NCBI RefSeq assembly: GCF_023343835.1
Contig: NC_064435.1
Location: 58,053,634-58,117,633 of the forward strand
DNA length: 64,000 bases
Direction of reading: 5' to 3'
Source: Lagopus muta
Lineage: Eukaryota > Chordata > Aves > Galliformes > Phasianidae
The notes beneath the pieces are model-generated. The model was not told where the DNA came from, ran no database searches, and saw nothing but the letters and a program-made list of their open reading frames with translations. Below, one piece after another: positions 23,234 to 35,373 of the stretch (within the stretch, counting starts at the first letter, position 1; each line of letters begins with the position of its first letter). The position numbers were made by a program, and so were the translations under genes.

Positions 23234-26200
23234 ACTTACTTGCCTGAGGTGCAACTGAACTTAATGCCAGTGTTGGTATTGTCCTTCTTTAGTAAAACAA
23301 AGAAAACTAGTGTTCTGTACAATTATTACTGAACCCTATTCTTCCTAAATTCTTTTCAATTTTGCACTGATGCACATGTGCTGCCCTTGTCGTGCCATTT
23401 TATGGTCAGGGAATCTGACTTCTCCGTGGCAACTCGTCACCGCCATGCAGATGGCATGCGTTCAGCTACAAACTGTGCAAAGCATGGAAATCTGCTATGC
23501 ACTGCTAATATATTAGTCTTACAGGACAGTCTAATTACATGTTAGATGATGACCTTTAGCAAATATGGCATAAATTTTACAAAGTTAAGTAATTACTTAT
23601 TAGCTTTAAACAATTTCAAGTAACTGAATATTCATGCAACCCTACAGCTTTTTCCTTTACTCTTTGTGTTGAATGAATCTGCTATTTTTTATGAACTATT
23701 ACAACACAGAAATGAGGGGCTTTGTCTACAGACTGATGACAAATGTTCACAGTGTTGCCAGGTTGTCAATCACAAGCTTCTTAGTTTTGATCTCTGTGTA
23801 GCTCACAACAGCTATTGTTGTCACATCTGAAAGGGGAAGTACAGTATTGAAACTGAAAGTAGAAAATGGCTTAGAAACTTGACAAAACTGAATTAAGGAG
23901 ACAGTGCTGAATTCTTAGGCTGTGAGAAATTTTGAAAAGAATATTACAAATTTATGTCAGAATTCAGGTAACAATTCAGCACTGAGAACAATACTTGCAG
24001 TCTTTTCTGAATGCAAGTAGGAAAATGTTGGATTATATTATTACAAGTAGCATTTATAATGCACTTTTGCATGTTTGCTACTGATTTTACCTTAAATATT
24101 TATTCTGCATTTGATTTTTATTTCAGGCATGTAATTATTTTTCCAGCAATTCCTGCAATACTTTAGTACTGAATTTGACACAAATTTAGCAAGTTAACAA
24201 TGAAAGCCATCCTTCTAAGTATGAGTACAGTGTATCTTTTTTTTCCCCACAGTTTTCCTCATAATTCTCTTTTTGCTCTCGTTGGTGAAATTCTTGCACC
24301 TTTGAGAACATATTACATAGCAAAAGCCAGAATTCCGAACTTGCAAACCACTTTCTGCAAGTTCATTATATTTTTATTATGGTATCTAAATATATTTTCA
24401 GTGGTAACATTCCTAAAATACAGGTAACAACATACGACTGGATGGATATGAAAGCAATGTTAACAGGAAGAAGGAACAGGGAGAAAAATTGAAGGAATGG
24501 TGTAACACTACAAAGCTATTACATTTCCAGTAACATATGTGAATGTTCCTCTGCCTCTTCCTTTAAGAGTATCATTAGGTGATACGAACGAAGGCATTAT
24601 TTTAAGAATGCCGTGTAAGGAAATGAGAACACTATCTTGATTGTTATTTACTGTGTTACAAGAACTTCAGTATTCCTTGATTACTTAATGCTTCCAAAAT
24701 CTATTACACAAAGAATGGAGAGGTATTAACTCGGTATCAAATTAAGGAATATAAGGATGAGGGCTATCACTCTCATAACAATGAAATCTTCCATCAGAAC
24801 CCATGCCTTGTTCAGCAGACAGACTGGACAGTGCTCTAGAAATAGACAACTACTCACTGTTTTGGCTGGTTTTACCCACTCTTTACTAAAGGGCAGGTAA
24901 TGCCTATTATGTCTTATTTATCACATCTACGATATGGTGTTCTAAAAGCAGAATTTTTTATCTCCTCATGAATATTTATGCTGCTTGTAAATGCAGCTTG
25001 TAAAGGATGTTTCTCAAACTCTTATAGGATACAAAGACAGAAACAAATCTGTAATTATTTTTCACAGCATGAAGCATAAAGCCAGAAGACAGAAATTTCA
25101 ATTAATTTAGATACCCAGTCTGAAATGTCGACATCTCCAGTGTCACATTTTGAATGTATAAAGGACAGGCCTCTTTGACTTAGCTTGTGCTTGTAGAACT
25201 GAGAACAGAAGGATTCAATTTAGCCCATAGGGTTTCACAATCTCACTTAGTGAAACTACGCTTCCGTGAACAAATATAGTGTGGTTATATAAACTATCAT
25301 CCCACGTAACCGGCACACTGTATGCCCACAAGAAAAGCAGTCAAGATTACAAGACTGACAGTGATAACTACAAGATTTTCTCATGGCCAGAGGTAACAAT
25401 TTCCTGCACAAACAGAAGTTGCTGCTGCTTCTTCTGTCACCCCACCCCACAGAGAAGCACAGTGCTTTCTGCAGCATGGCGTTATTCTGAGAGAACATGA
25501 CTGAAAACTACTCTCCTAGAATCTTTCTCAGTTTATTTATGAGCATTAGCAAGAAACTTCCATATTTTCCCTATTTCAGTCTCAAACAGCACATCTGGTC
25601 TATCTCAAATCTAATAAAAACCTGCTGCAAAAATAAGGAAAGTGAGATCACAATTTGAATGTCATGCATTTCTAAAAATGAGAAAGAACTATAATAACTC
25701 TTGTAGATAGACCTAAAAGGACAAGTGGCAGTGCTTTCTCATTTCCATTTTGGTATTGCAATGACAGTTCTAACTTGCTTGTGTGTTACTGCGTATGAAT
25801 TTAGAATTACCTTTTTCATTCTTCTAATGGAGATTTTCTAAGCTTGGTGATATGAACCATGCAACTTCATGCATGGTTTTACTGCATTATCAGGTCCGCT
25901 GTGCAGCACTTACATTTAAACCTTGACTGTCCAGCCTGTTGGCTTGCTTTGGCCGCACTCAATGAAGAGGAATTGTCTTGGGCTGCATATAAAATATATA
26001 ATATTTTTATATATATAAGTAATAAAATTTATTTTATTTTTTGTATTTTAATAAAAAATTTTAAAAAGGAGAGAAACAAAACATAGAGCTAGGAGGATAG
26101 CTGACCTTGTATTATGGAAGTAATGTATCAACCTGGTTCAATGGAAGTGGTTGCAATTCTTAGTGAATTCACAGGATGTTTGTCAGAGATTTTTGATGAA

Positions 26201-26605
26201 ATTTGTGCTCCATCCTTGAAAACAATTGTTTACAAATGCGTGTACTGCCAAAAGTGATGACATGAATAAGGTGTGGTTGTGAAACAAAGGTTATTTTTCT
26301 CTAGTAAGATATGTCTATATAAGTCTGGTACAGAGACATAATCAGATTTTTGAGTTAAATATCTGATAGCAACTGTATGTATTCCATTTGAAAATGTGCA
26401 GGCCATTTATATCAATGGAATGGAATGGAAAATGGAATCTCAACTAAAGCAAAATATTGATGATTTTTTTCAGCAGTCTTGGAAGTTATTCTCACACCAA
26501 AACAGAAAGCAAGGCTCCCTATTTTTCACTGTTCACAGAACAGTGTTTAACCAGTGTATCAAAATGCATACAATTATTTGCATCACTTGAGTCAGCATAG
26601 CAAGC
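23234..26605. other. AT-rich non-coding DNA, nothing recognised
   Basis: No gene or CR1 copy is recognisable. A very AT-rich segment with self-complementary TATATA runs lies at about 25988-26062. The sequence CTGCCCTTGTCGTGCC near 23382 recurs with one change at about 26608, beside the LTR-like remnant, which may mark a shared repeat family. Confidence 0.45.
25988..26062. repeat. AT-rich low-complexity segment
   Basis: Almost pure A/T with TATATATA and TTTTATT/AATAAAA runs that can fold back on themselves. Confidence 0.8.
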
Positions 26606-26800
26606 ACTGCCCTCGTCGTGCCCTGGTTTCAGCCCAGACAGTGTTAATAACACACAGATATTTGGTTATTGCTGTGCAATGGGTGCTCAGTGAGGCAGAG
26701 ATAGTGCCATGGTGGTATGGGGAAGAGGGTGGCCACAGGCTGGGCTGTGTTGAGTCACATGTGGCCCATGGGCAGCAGGTTGGACATGCCTGGTTTAAGC
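26606..26800 (+). mobile_element. ERVL-type LTR remnant (endogenous retrovirus, old copy)
   Basis: The order of short motifs matches an LTR family common in bird genomes: CCTGGTTTCAGC, then CAGTGTTAATAACACAC, then GGTTATTGCTGTGCAATGGG, and near the right side TGTGGCCCATGGGCAGCAGG followed by TTGGACATGCCTGG. The segment between the first two motifs is much shorter than I would expect, suggesting an internal deletion. No internal retroviral genes are present, so this is a decayed solo LTR piece. The family name is from memory of the motif pattern; a repeat-library search would settle it. Confidence 0.5.
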
Positions 26801-28203
26801 AAAAAGTTCTGCTAAGAAGTCCTTTAAAAGTTTGATTCTGTCCTCATAACAATTTGTTTTGATGGATTTGACATTTACAAAGATCTGAGGTTGTGTCAGA
26901 AGGAGCCGTCGACAAGATAAGGAATAAGGTAACCAGAGAGATTCCAGCACCAGATGCAAGAATGTCATCCACTCAGGGATTTTGATAGTGAAGATGCATA
27001 AAATTAAGCTCTATTAGGATGCAAGGTGTAGCCATCGCTGTGCAGCTCCGCAAGTTGGGAAAGGACTGCTTCTTACACTGTGACCTGAATTAAAAACTTT
27101 CAGCCTTGATGTAGAATGAAACTGTGACCCCCACTGTAACCACTTTGTCTGTATGTTGATGGACTCTCATACTTTCGAAATAATTGCATTTGCATTGATG
27201 TGTGATTATGGAAAAAAAAGTCCTTATTCCACAAGGCTGTTTAATACTACTGACATGGGAGATGAGATTACTGTAACTGCAGTCATGCACATCCGGGACG
27301 GTGGCTACAAACTGGCTTTTGCGACTCATATGGCAGTTACAGTTTGACCTATATTAATGATGCAATCAGTCTGTAGCACAAAATTTTCAGGATTTTTCAT
27401 TATAACACAGTATGAAATCAGGCAAATACAATTCACTTTCTCATACAAGTGAAGAAGCAAAGGCCTTTTTTGTTCAGTCTGAATTTTTACTTCTGTCAAA
27501 AATCACTGAACAGTTATCTAACACATGGAGGCCAAATGATGTTATCTCAGAGTGGTATGTTCACATTTTATAACAAGCACTGTACTATCTCACATTTATT
27601 ATCTGCAACTGACATCCTCTGGAATTAGGCAAAAGACCTGTCTACCCATGATTATATTTGAATATACAGAATAAGATTTGTAGAACGAATCTAATCAAGC
27701 ATCCAGACGTGGTATATTTTATAATTGCATTTCAAATAAATCAAAACTTTCTTCTACCATTACAACCATAGAAGATAGATGAACTTCATTTTAAATTGGC
27801 AGAAATTGAACATATAGAATCATGGAATATCCCAAATTGGATGACATTTTCACTGTTTTTTAAAGATGAGTTTATCTATCTCATATTTTTATCTTATGTT
27901 CTGAAACTTTAGCAGCTACTTCTAACTGGAAAAACATATCCTCACTAATCCATTAGTTTAAAGAGATAATCAAAGGAATGAGGAGATAGCTTTGCTTCCC
28001 ATATTTGTTACTCACTGAATACAGAAAAAGCTCCATTTGCAAGATGTAAGACACAAACCTTGGTGTTCTGAAATTCTCTTTGCTTTTAACTGAGGAAAAT
28101 CTCTTTTCCCTGGAACTTTGAAAAACAGTGGCTTGAACAGCATTGATTTTAGACACGAGGGAATACTGCATGAGCAGTTGCCATGTTTTATAAGGGTTGA
28201 AAT
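26801..28203. other. AT-rich non-coding DNA, nothing recognised
   Basis: Short random frames only. A tiny CR1-like 3' end (listed separately) lies near 27813-27841. Confidence 0.5.
27813..27841 (-). mobile_element. Tiny CR1-like 3'-end remnant
   Basis: ATAGAATCATGGAATATCCC followed by AAATTGG matches the start of a minus-strand CR1 tail (ATAGAATCATGGAAT...GGTTGG). Only about 30 bases are recognisable, so chance similarity is possible. Confidence 0.45.
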
Positions 28204-28470
28204 CAGAGAATCAATCAGGTTGGAAAAGACCTCTAACATCATTTAATCCAACCACCAGCCCAGTCCCACCATGCCCACTGACCACATCCCTCAGTGCCAC
28301 ATCCACATGGCTCTTGAACACCTCCAGGGACGGTGACTCCACCACCTCCCTGGGCAGCCTGTGCCACTGCCGCACCACTCCTTCTGCGAAGAAATATTTC
28401 CTGTTATCCAACCTGAACCTCCACTGGCCCAACTTAGAGCCATTTCCTCTTGTCCTATCACTGATGTACC
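28204..28470 (-). mobile_element. CR1 LINE 3' fragment
   Basis: Reverse-complement CR1: AGAGAATCAATCAGGTTGGAAAAGACC, the CCACATCCACATGGC block, CCTCCCTGGGCAGCCTGTGCC, and the ATTTCCTGTTATCCAACCTG block. It is 5'-truncated near the CTCTTGTCCTATCACTGAT segment. The matching minus-strand frame encodes CR1-like QGRFRLD...RKYFF.. and [13 protein letters not shown] pieces of the ORF2 C-terminus. Confidence 0.93.
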
Positions 28471-29946
28471 AGAATGAGCATTTCTTTATACTACACAGGA
28501 TGGTGGCTGCTGCAGTGCTACCAAGCTTCAGAATATTTGAACTACTTTGAACTAAAACTGGCTTTCATCATGTAGCAGTTTTATTCAAATTCAGTTTTCC
28601 TTTAATTTGCTGAAAATGTTCAGCATGCATCCATTTAAATTCCTCCAGTATCAGTCCATGAAAAGGATAAAGTTTCAGATAATTAAGCATATGAAACCTT
28701 TAAAACTTCATTAATTGCTTCATTTACTAACTCCTCTTTGTTAACAGAATGCTTTCTGTTAACAGAATGTTTTTTGAACCCTTCAGACTCATTCATAGTT
28801 TGTTAGGGTTAGTGTTAGCAAAGAGATATTCTGTTGCCTTCCTTTCTGTACACAGGAAGAATCTCATACTAACATCAAGTTACTAGCTTATTGCAAAGGA
28901 AAGGATGCTGAGTTTGAGAGTACAAAATAATATTGCGTCTATTGCAGTAGAAAAGTAAACCAAGAGACCAAGAAGTTTTCCATCAACCCAGGGAAAGTAG
29001 GCTGATCCACATTTTATTTTATTATTTATTTATTTTGCAAGCAGCTGAAACAAGTGAATTCCACAGCCACAAAAGGCCCTTCGTGCCATGCACCAACTGT
29101 ACTTGCAGAATGGACCCAGGTAAACTTTTCTGTGAGAAGATGTGATTATTTTTTTTAATGTTTAGTTTAAGATTCTCCTATCCATTGCTCATGCTAGTTC
29201 CCATAGGAAGTCAGTGAGGTTCAGAAAGCTTTGTAGAAGCCAAAGATCTTCCTTGCATCTCCTGAATAGATATAAATATGATACCATTCTGAAAGGGTGA
29301 TCAGATTTATTTTTAATTTGGATAGGCAGTATGCATTTTCTTGTTCTCAGAAGTAGCTGAACCATCTGGGCTGAGATTTCTCTCCTCCAAACTTCTGTGC
29401 TTGAAACAGAAACTTGAATGGAGAAGTTTAGCTTTAATAACTGCTTATTAGCAAAATCGCATATTATTTGTAAAATCTAGCCTCTTATGATGCCTGATAA
29501 TTATGGTAAAAGGTGCTAATACTAGGTCAGAACATAAGTACATTATCTATATGTGACATTGTCTCTCTTTGTGTATCCTAATGTCTAAGAGACAGACAGC
29601 TGAGGGAGAGAGTAGGACCAAAAGTGTTAAGTGCCCATGTGTAGAAAGTCAACAGAAGATCAGGCAAATCCTGGCCTCTGGGAACATTTTTTAATCTTCA
29701 GAAAAGATAAGAAATGGTGGATATCTTATATTCACTGCATGTTGGGCTGTTTCAGTCTATCCTTCTTTCTCTTTCATTCTGCAGCTGGTTATTGAGAAGT
29801 TAGCTTGCTGAATTCCAGTCTCCCACTGACTGAAAGACACCATATAAGCCAGTTAAAGTCAACCATTATTCTTCTAAGAGTAATGACCACAGTCCACTGA
29901 AAACATATATGTCAGAATGCTGGACCTATCACCTTTTCTGGGATTT
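28471..29946. other. Non-coding DNA, nothing recognised
   Basis: No gene seen. A short direct duplication of TGTTAACAGAATG lies near 28739-28775. Confidence 0.5.
28739..28775. repeat. Short direct duplication
   Basis: TGTTAACAGAATG occurs twice about 20 bases apart with one spacer difference, consistent with slippage. Confidence 0.75.
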
Positions 29947-30632
29947 TGGTAGATGAAAAGCTGGACACGAGCCATCAGTGTGCGCTTGCAGCCCAGAAGG
30001 CCAACTGTGTTCTGGGCTGCATTAAAAAAGTGGTGGCCAGAAGGGAGAGGGAGGTGATTGTTCCCCCTCTACTCAGCTCTTGTGAGGTCCCATCTGGAGT
30101 AGTGTGTCTAGGCCTGACTTCCCCTGTATAGGAAGGACACGGAGCTCTTGGAGCGGGTCCAGAGGAGGACCACTAAGATGATCAGAGGGCTGGAGCACCT
30201 CTCCTGTGGGGAAAGGTTGAGGGAACTAGGCTTGTTTAGCTTGGAGAAGAGTAGGCTTTATGGATACCTGAAGAGTGGTCTTCCGGTATTGGAAGAGAGT
30301 GTATAAACATGAGGAACAACTCTTAATGAGTGTGGATAGTGATAGGAGAAGGGGAATGGTTTTAAATTGGGACAGGGGAGATTTAGGTTAGATATTAGGA
30401 GGAAGTTTTTCACTCAGAGGGTGGTGACACACTGGAACAGGTTGCCCAAGGAGGTTGTGGATGCCCCATCCCTGGAGGCATTCAAGGCCAGGCTGGATGT
30501 GGCTCTGGGCAGCCTCATCTGGTGGCTGGCAACCCTGCACGTAGAAAGGGGGTGGAAACTAGATAGATCATTGTGGTCCTTTTCAACCCAGGCCATTCTA
30601 TGATTCTGTGATTCTATGATTCTATCATTCTG
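29947..30632 (+). mobile_element. CR1 LINE 3' region, about 690 bases
   Basis: One of the longest CR1 copies in the window. It covers the C-terminal part of ORF2 (reverse transcriptase protein) and the 3' UTR. Recognisable protein pieces in order are DEKLDTSHQCALAAQKANCVLGC, an [15 protein letters not shown] block, and a [32 protein letters not shown] block spread over different frames. It ends in TTCTGTGATTCTATGATTCT octamers. Frameshifts and a stop near 30130 break the frame, so it is dead. Confidence 0.95.
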
Positions 30633-30997
30633 CTCTTCTCATTGCTCCTTATAGTTGCTAGACAAGTAGGTGGGTTGGCTGATCTGCACTTCTGTGATGT
30701 GGAAAATGTGGGAACTGTCTCCCTAACATTTGGTTTTATTTCTTCATTGTATCATAGCAAATAGAAAGCTTCCTGCCTTTTGCTCTTGAGCACTGTGAGT
30801 AATGGTGATGAAGGATGGAAAGATGTCTGTATGTAGTTACAAAGCATGACACAGGAAGGAACTGGATGCAGGCATCAGCCTTTACTTGTTTTTTTACCTT
30901 CCTAAATGTAATTGGTATAGAAAGAAAATTATGACACTTCTTCAGGGAGACTGAAAAAGATATTTATATCAACTACTCTAATGGAAGAGAATAAATT

Positions 30998-31120
30998 TTA
31001 TCTCATGTCTAGTCTGAACCTCCCATTGTGTAGTTTTATGCATCCTGCCATTGGTGACCAGGGAGAAGAGCCTGACACCTCCCTCTGCTTCCCCACTCAG
31101 GGAGCTGTGGAGAGATAATA
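30998..31120 (-). mobile_element. CR1 LINE internal fragment
   Basis: Reverse-complement CR1 (ATGTCTAGTCTGAACCTCCC, then GACCAGGGAGAAGAGCCTGAC, then GGAGCTGTGGAGAGATAATA). Its own 3' end is missing on the left, and another CR1 3' end begins about five bases to its right. Confidence 0.75.
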
Positions 31121-31125
31121 ATTAC

Positions 31126-31215
31126 CATAGAATCATGGAATCATTTGAATTGGAAGAGACCATTAAAGGTCATCTAGTCCAAATCCCCTGTGATGAACAA
31201 GGGCCATGTGTCTTT
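31126..31215 (-). mobile_element. CR1 LINE 3'-end fragment
   Basis: CATAGAATCATGGAATCATT followed by GGAAGAGACCATTAAAGGTC and ATCTAGTCCAAATCCCCTG is a minus-strand CR1 3' end. Similarity fades near 31215. Confidence 0.88.
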
Positions 31216-34200
31216 ATCTCTGACAGGCATTACCAACTCTGGAAGAGTAATCTTACGAGCACGTGTCTTGTCTTAGACTACCAGTGTTTTCCCTGCCTGT
31301 TTGAAGTTTCCTTCATCATGTGACACAGTCCTAGAGCTTGAGCAACCTTCCTTCTATAACATGTGGAGCCAGATAAAAGCCTTTCTCTCTAGTGGTATAA
31401 GTTATTTTAAACAAAGCTAAAATAATCCTCTTATACCTTAAATGATTTTAGTAAAACATGACATACGTGAGAACCTGAATAAAATTATGTGGGTTATCTT
31501 CATGATACTTTTAATAGAGTTTCCCCTCCAAAGAAATACTTTGTGTTTTATCTTCTGTTCCAGGCAGTAGAGGCACATTAAACAGAGAACATGTTGTTCA
31601 CTATAATGATATACTCTGAAAATAGATGTTAGCCTTTGTGCTTATGGAAAGTGTGAATACACTTGGTTTCCTTCAAACGAAGCTCAGTATGATGGAAAAC
31701 TCTTGGCATCTGTGCTTCCAAATGGTTTAAACTCCAATAGCAACTTTTGGTCATCTTTGCATCATGCTCTCAGACAAATAAAAGACAAATAGAAACACTC
31801 TTTAGAAAAAGGTGCCTAAGAGGAAAAAAACAAAGAGTTTGCCATTATAAATGATAACACTTACTGTGCACTTGTCTAGTAAGAGGGGTAAGTGTCTGCA
31901 CCAATCAGATTTCTAGGGCCCTGCTGTGCTCTGTATCTGAGGAGCTGCAACACCCACTCACCCAAGCAGCAGCTGTGAGAGCAGTGGGCAGACCTTCAAT
32001 TTCCACTGAAAATTATACACAGTGATCATGCTGGTCACCTTAAAGACATTTTTGGTTGCATTTAATTTAGGCCTTTTTTCACAAAAAGGGAAAAAAAAAA
32101 AAAAAAGCAGTATGGGCAAAAACTCCCACAAATAACAACCAAAAAATTACAAATGGAACTTCATTGAATGAAAGTGTATTTGTTTTGGAAAACTTGAGAA
32201 ATTATATCAAAACAGATTTAGTTTCATTTTTACATAAACACACAGCATCGTAGAACTACACAACGTGATATAATTTTTATGAAGGGGTTTGTAGAAGCAG
32301 TTAGTAAGATGGTACAGTACGAAATGTTTTAATAAAAGCAGTACATGGTAGGTGTAATGTTAATTTTTAAAATTTAATTCATTAATTTTAATTAAATTAT
32401 GGAGGTGAAAGTATGTCATGCTATCTGCAAGAAAAATAGTTTTGGCTTTGTTTCTATCTACAGAGGAATTGAGACCGTGAAAACTTTTCATGAAATGAAA
32501 ATTCTGCTTTGACTAATTTTAATACCATTAATCCTTTGAGAAAACAAACAAACAAACAAACAAAGGAAGAAAAAAATATGTTAATGAATGGATATATTTG
32601 GAGGCTTTATATGAAGACCAACTAAACTCCACTGTATTCTTTTAACAATATTATCCTTATTTGAATGGAAAAGAAGGTAAGAAAAATGAAGTTTTAAAAA
32701 TTATTTTATTCAACAAATATGAGCAATCTTGAAAAAGTAGAAGAAATTAGGTACAAATGGCTCAGGAGTCTTGAAGTCCCCAGCTGATACATAGCATGTG
32801 ACTGGCTTATGATTCTGTAGCCACTGCACCATCTGATGCTTCACTTGTAAGAGTACATTTCTACTATTAGTTACTCTTCTTAAAGAAAAAATTATTGTTC
32901 TTGAAGATACAGTCCACTTTTGTGTGTGAACACAAAAGACATTTATAATCTGTTTGTATGAAAACAGTTCTATTAGAACATTTTTTAAAAAGCTGTCAGT
33001 GAGAAGAATGGTTTCCATTTTATTTTCCTACTTTTCATGACATTTTCTTTAAATGACCCCTAATGTATATTCTTGGACATCCTTATCTCTGAAGCTACTA
33101 TTTATTTTGCAGTGATACCTATAGGGACACCATGGATAATGTTTTTGTTATAGGCACTTGTACGAGTGCATACATCAAGCTTTGAACAAACCTTCTGGCT
33201 GTTTTCAAAATGTTATATTCAATGAACTAAGGAAAAACGAGACAAAGATGTAAAAGTCTGTGGTGACAAATCAAGTCATTGTACACATTCCAAGTTATAA
33301 ATGAGATTATAACAAGGGTTGTAAATTATATGAGATTATTCCAATTTTGAAAGAGAACAGTGCTTTTCCTTATAAAGTTGTTTCCTCTGCTAAAGTTAAT
33401 TTATTTCCTTGAGTATTTGCAGAAGACAGTATAATCACTGCATGCTTTGCATCGCAAACACTTTTCAACTGACATATTGTTGCAATCAACTCAAAATTTT
33501 AATTGCATATTGTAAAGTTTTCTCAAATAATTTTCTTATTAAAAAATTACAGCCATCAAAGGCAAGCAGCAGCCAATGTTCTCAAAGAAATAGCTGCTGT
33601 GTTTAATCTGTTAAACATGCTGGGGGACTTTTTCTTGCTGATGTGATCTGCAGTAGGTGGAACACACCAAGAGAAATGATGAAAAATGTATCAGGGATGT
33701 GATTTAGGGATTATTTCACAGTCTTGGATTCAAGATGGAGAATATGGATAAGGGAAAATAATATTCAGAATCAGGTAAACTGGCATTAAGTAGCAATGAG
33801 TCTATGGATAAGTTTCAGTACAAGAACGAGAGACCTTGAGCAATACTTCCACTATTTCTCGTCTCTCTGAAAGTATAATTCATTTGCCCCTGCCTTCAGT
33901 GCTTTAAGGACAACAGGTGGAGTGCTGGCTGTGATACACATCCACAAAAGCAGCCATCAGCAAACTATGAAAGCTTGTGTTGTGCCAAAAGTTCTGTCAT
34001 CTCTCATGACTGGTTGTGCAGGAGGTTGCACGATCTATTTTTCCATCGGCACTGTGCAGCACAGTCTGCCCAACACTCGTACTCATGTCGTTTCAAAGCA
34101 AAGAATGGCATTGTCCTTACACAAATTATTTTCATTTTAAAGAAATACAAACGAAATTGTTCCCTGGAAAAAATGTACAACGCTTTACTAAATTTCACAG

Positions 34201-35371
34201 AATTGATTTGTAGAGTGAATTTCCAGTTTCTACTTCAAATCTTTAAAAGTTTTCTTCCAAGCAACTTGAATGCAATGATTTGTTAAGATGCACAACTTGG
34301 TTTTGTCTGTGGCCTCATTAACTCCTCCATAAACTTGCAACTTTTCTATATCATTACTTTCTTATCTTCATTTATATTTATTTCAGCAACCCCTGAAATA
34401 TGGCTGCTGGTAAAAGAAAGCAAGCAGGAGAGATCTCATCCATCTTTGACAATGACACAACAAACTGTTAACAGCTGAAACACAACTCAAATACTTATCC
34501 AGAAAGAAACAGCTATCTTGAGACCTAATTGAATAAAGTTTGAAGAATCTGACATAGATTAAATATGAGTTGAGATTCAAAATGACATAGAAGAAACAGA
34601 AGGAGGAAGTACAGCATGGCACTTTCATTACAAAGTCTTTTGGAATCTCAGGCAGTATCTTCAGATATACAAGGAACCTATTTATCCATCAGTCAGGCTC
34701 ATAACTGTTCCAATTGACCTTCAGTGAGACACTTGAGACAGATCTATTTCAAGAGAAAATAAAGCAGGCATAGGACACTGGGCATTTTGGAGTGTAAACT
34801 ACAGTTAACCCCCAAAATGGATCAAATTGCAGAACAATACTTCTGTAACAAGACACATCCAAAATTAATGGCTGAAAAGTAAATAGAAATGGAGGTGGTT
34901 TGGGGACATTTCATGATAAACATTCATAAAATTTGAAAAATTTAGGTTTTGCAATGCTGATAAATTATTTTTGTCAGGAAGTATGTGAAAATCATACTAT
35001 GTATGCTTAACTGCCCACGTCCTCATTTGTTTCAAAGGCTTAAAGCATGAAAAGTTCAAAAGCAGGACTATTGTATGAGTTTCTAAACCTGACAATTGCA
35101 GTTGTTGGAATTGAACTCCTTTTGAATAGTTCTGCCAAATGAAGACTATCAGTAATGAACTATTTCCCTGAACTCTTGAAGACAAGCTGCTTCAAAGTCA
35201 GGAAGGACACTGCTAATTTCATTTAGGACATTCAATTCTCATCCTTTGAAAGAGAGAATCACTACCACCTCTGATAGGATTTTCCCATTTCACTACTCCC
35301 TGCTAGGAATACCTCTGCTGTTCCCAAAGCAGCTTTTAGAAAGATTCACCTGGAAAATCAATAATAGGTTC
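31216..35371. other. AT-rich non-coding DNA, nothing recognised
   Basis: No recognised gene or CR1. Simple features include an A run near 32091-32106, an AAAC repeat at 32541-32564, and an AT-rich inverted repeat near 32359-32398. Overlapping frames at 33922-34286 are unrecognised and lack conserved features. Confidence 0.5.
32541..32564. repeat. (AAAC)n microsatellite
   Basis: Five perfect AAAC units plus a partial one. Confidence 0.92.
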
Positions 35372-35373
35372 AC
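35366..35373. repeat. Candidate target-site duplication, left copy
   Basis: AGGTTCAC lies at the left (3') edge of the CR1 copy and recurs exactly at its right edge (35988-35995). The last three bases may also belong to the CR1 tail, which weakens the call. Confidence 0.4.

Noticed and set aside
33922..34286. Overlapping 72- and 103-codon plus-strand frames
   Set aside because: Unrecognised, overlap a minus-strand frame of equal quality, and show no conserved features.
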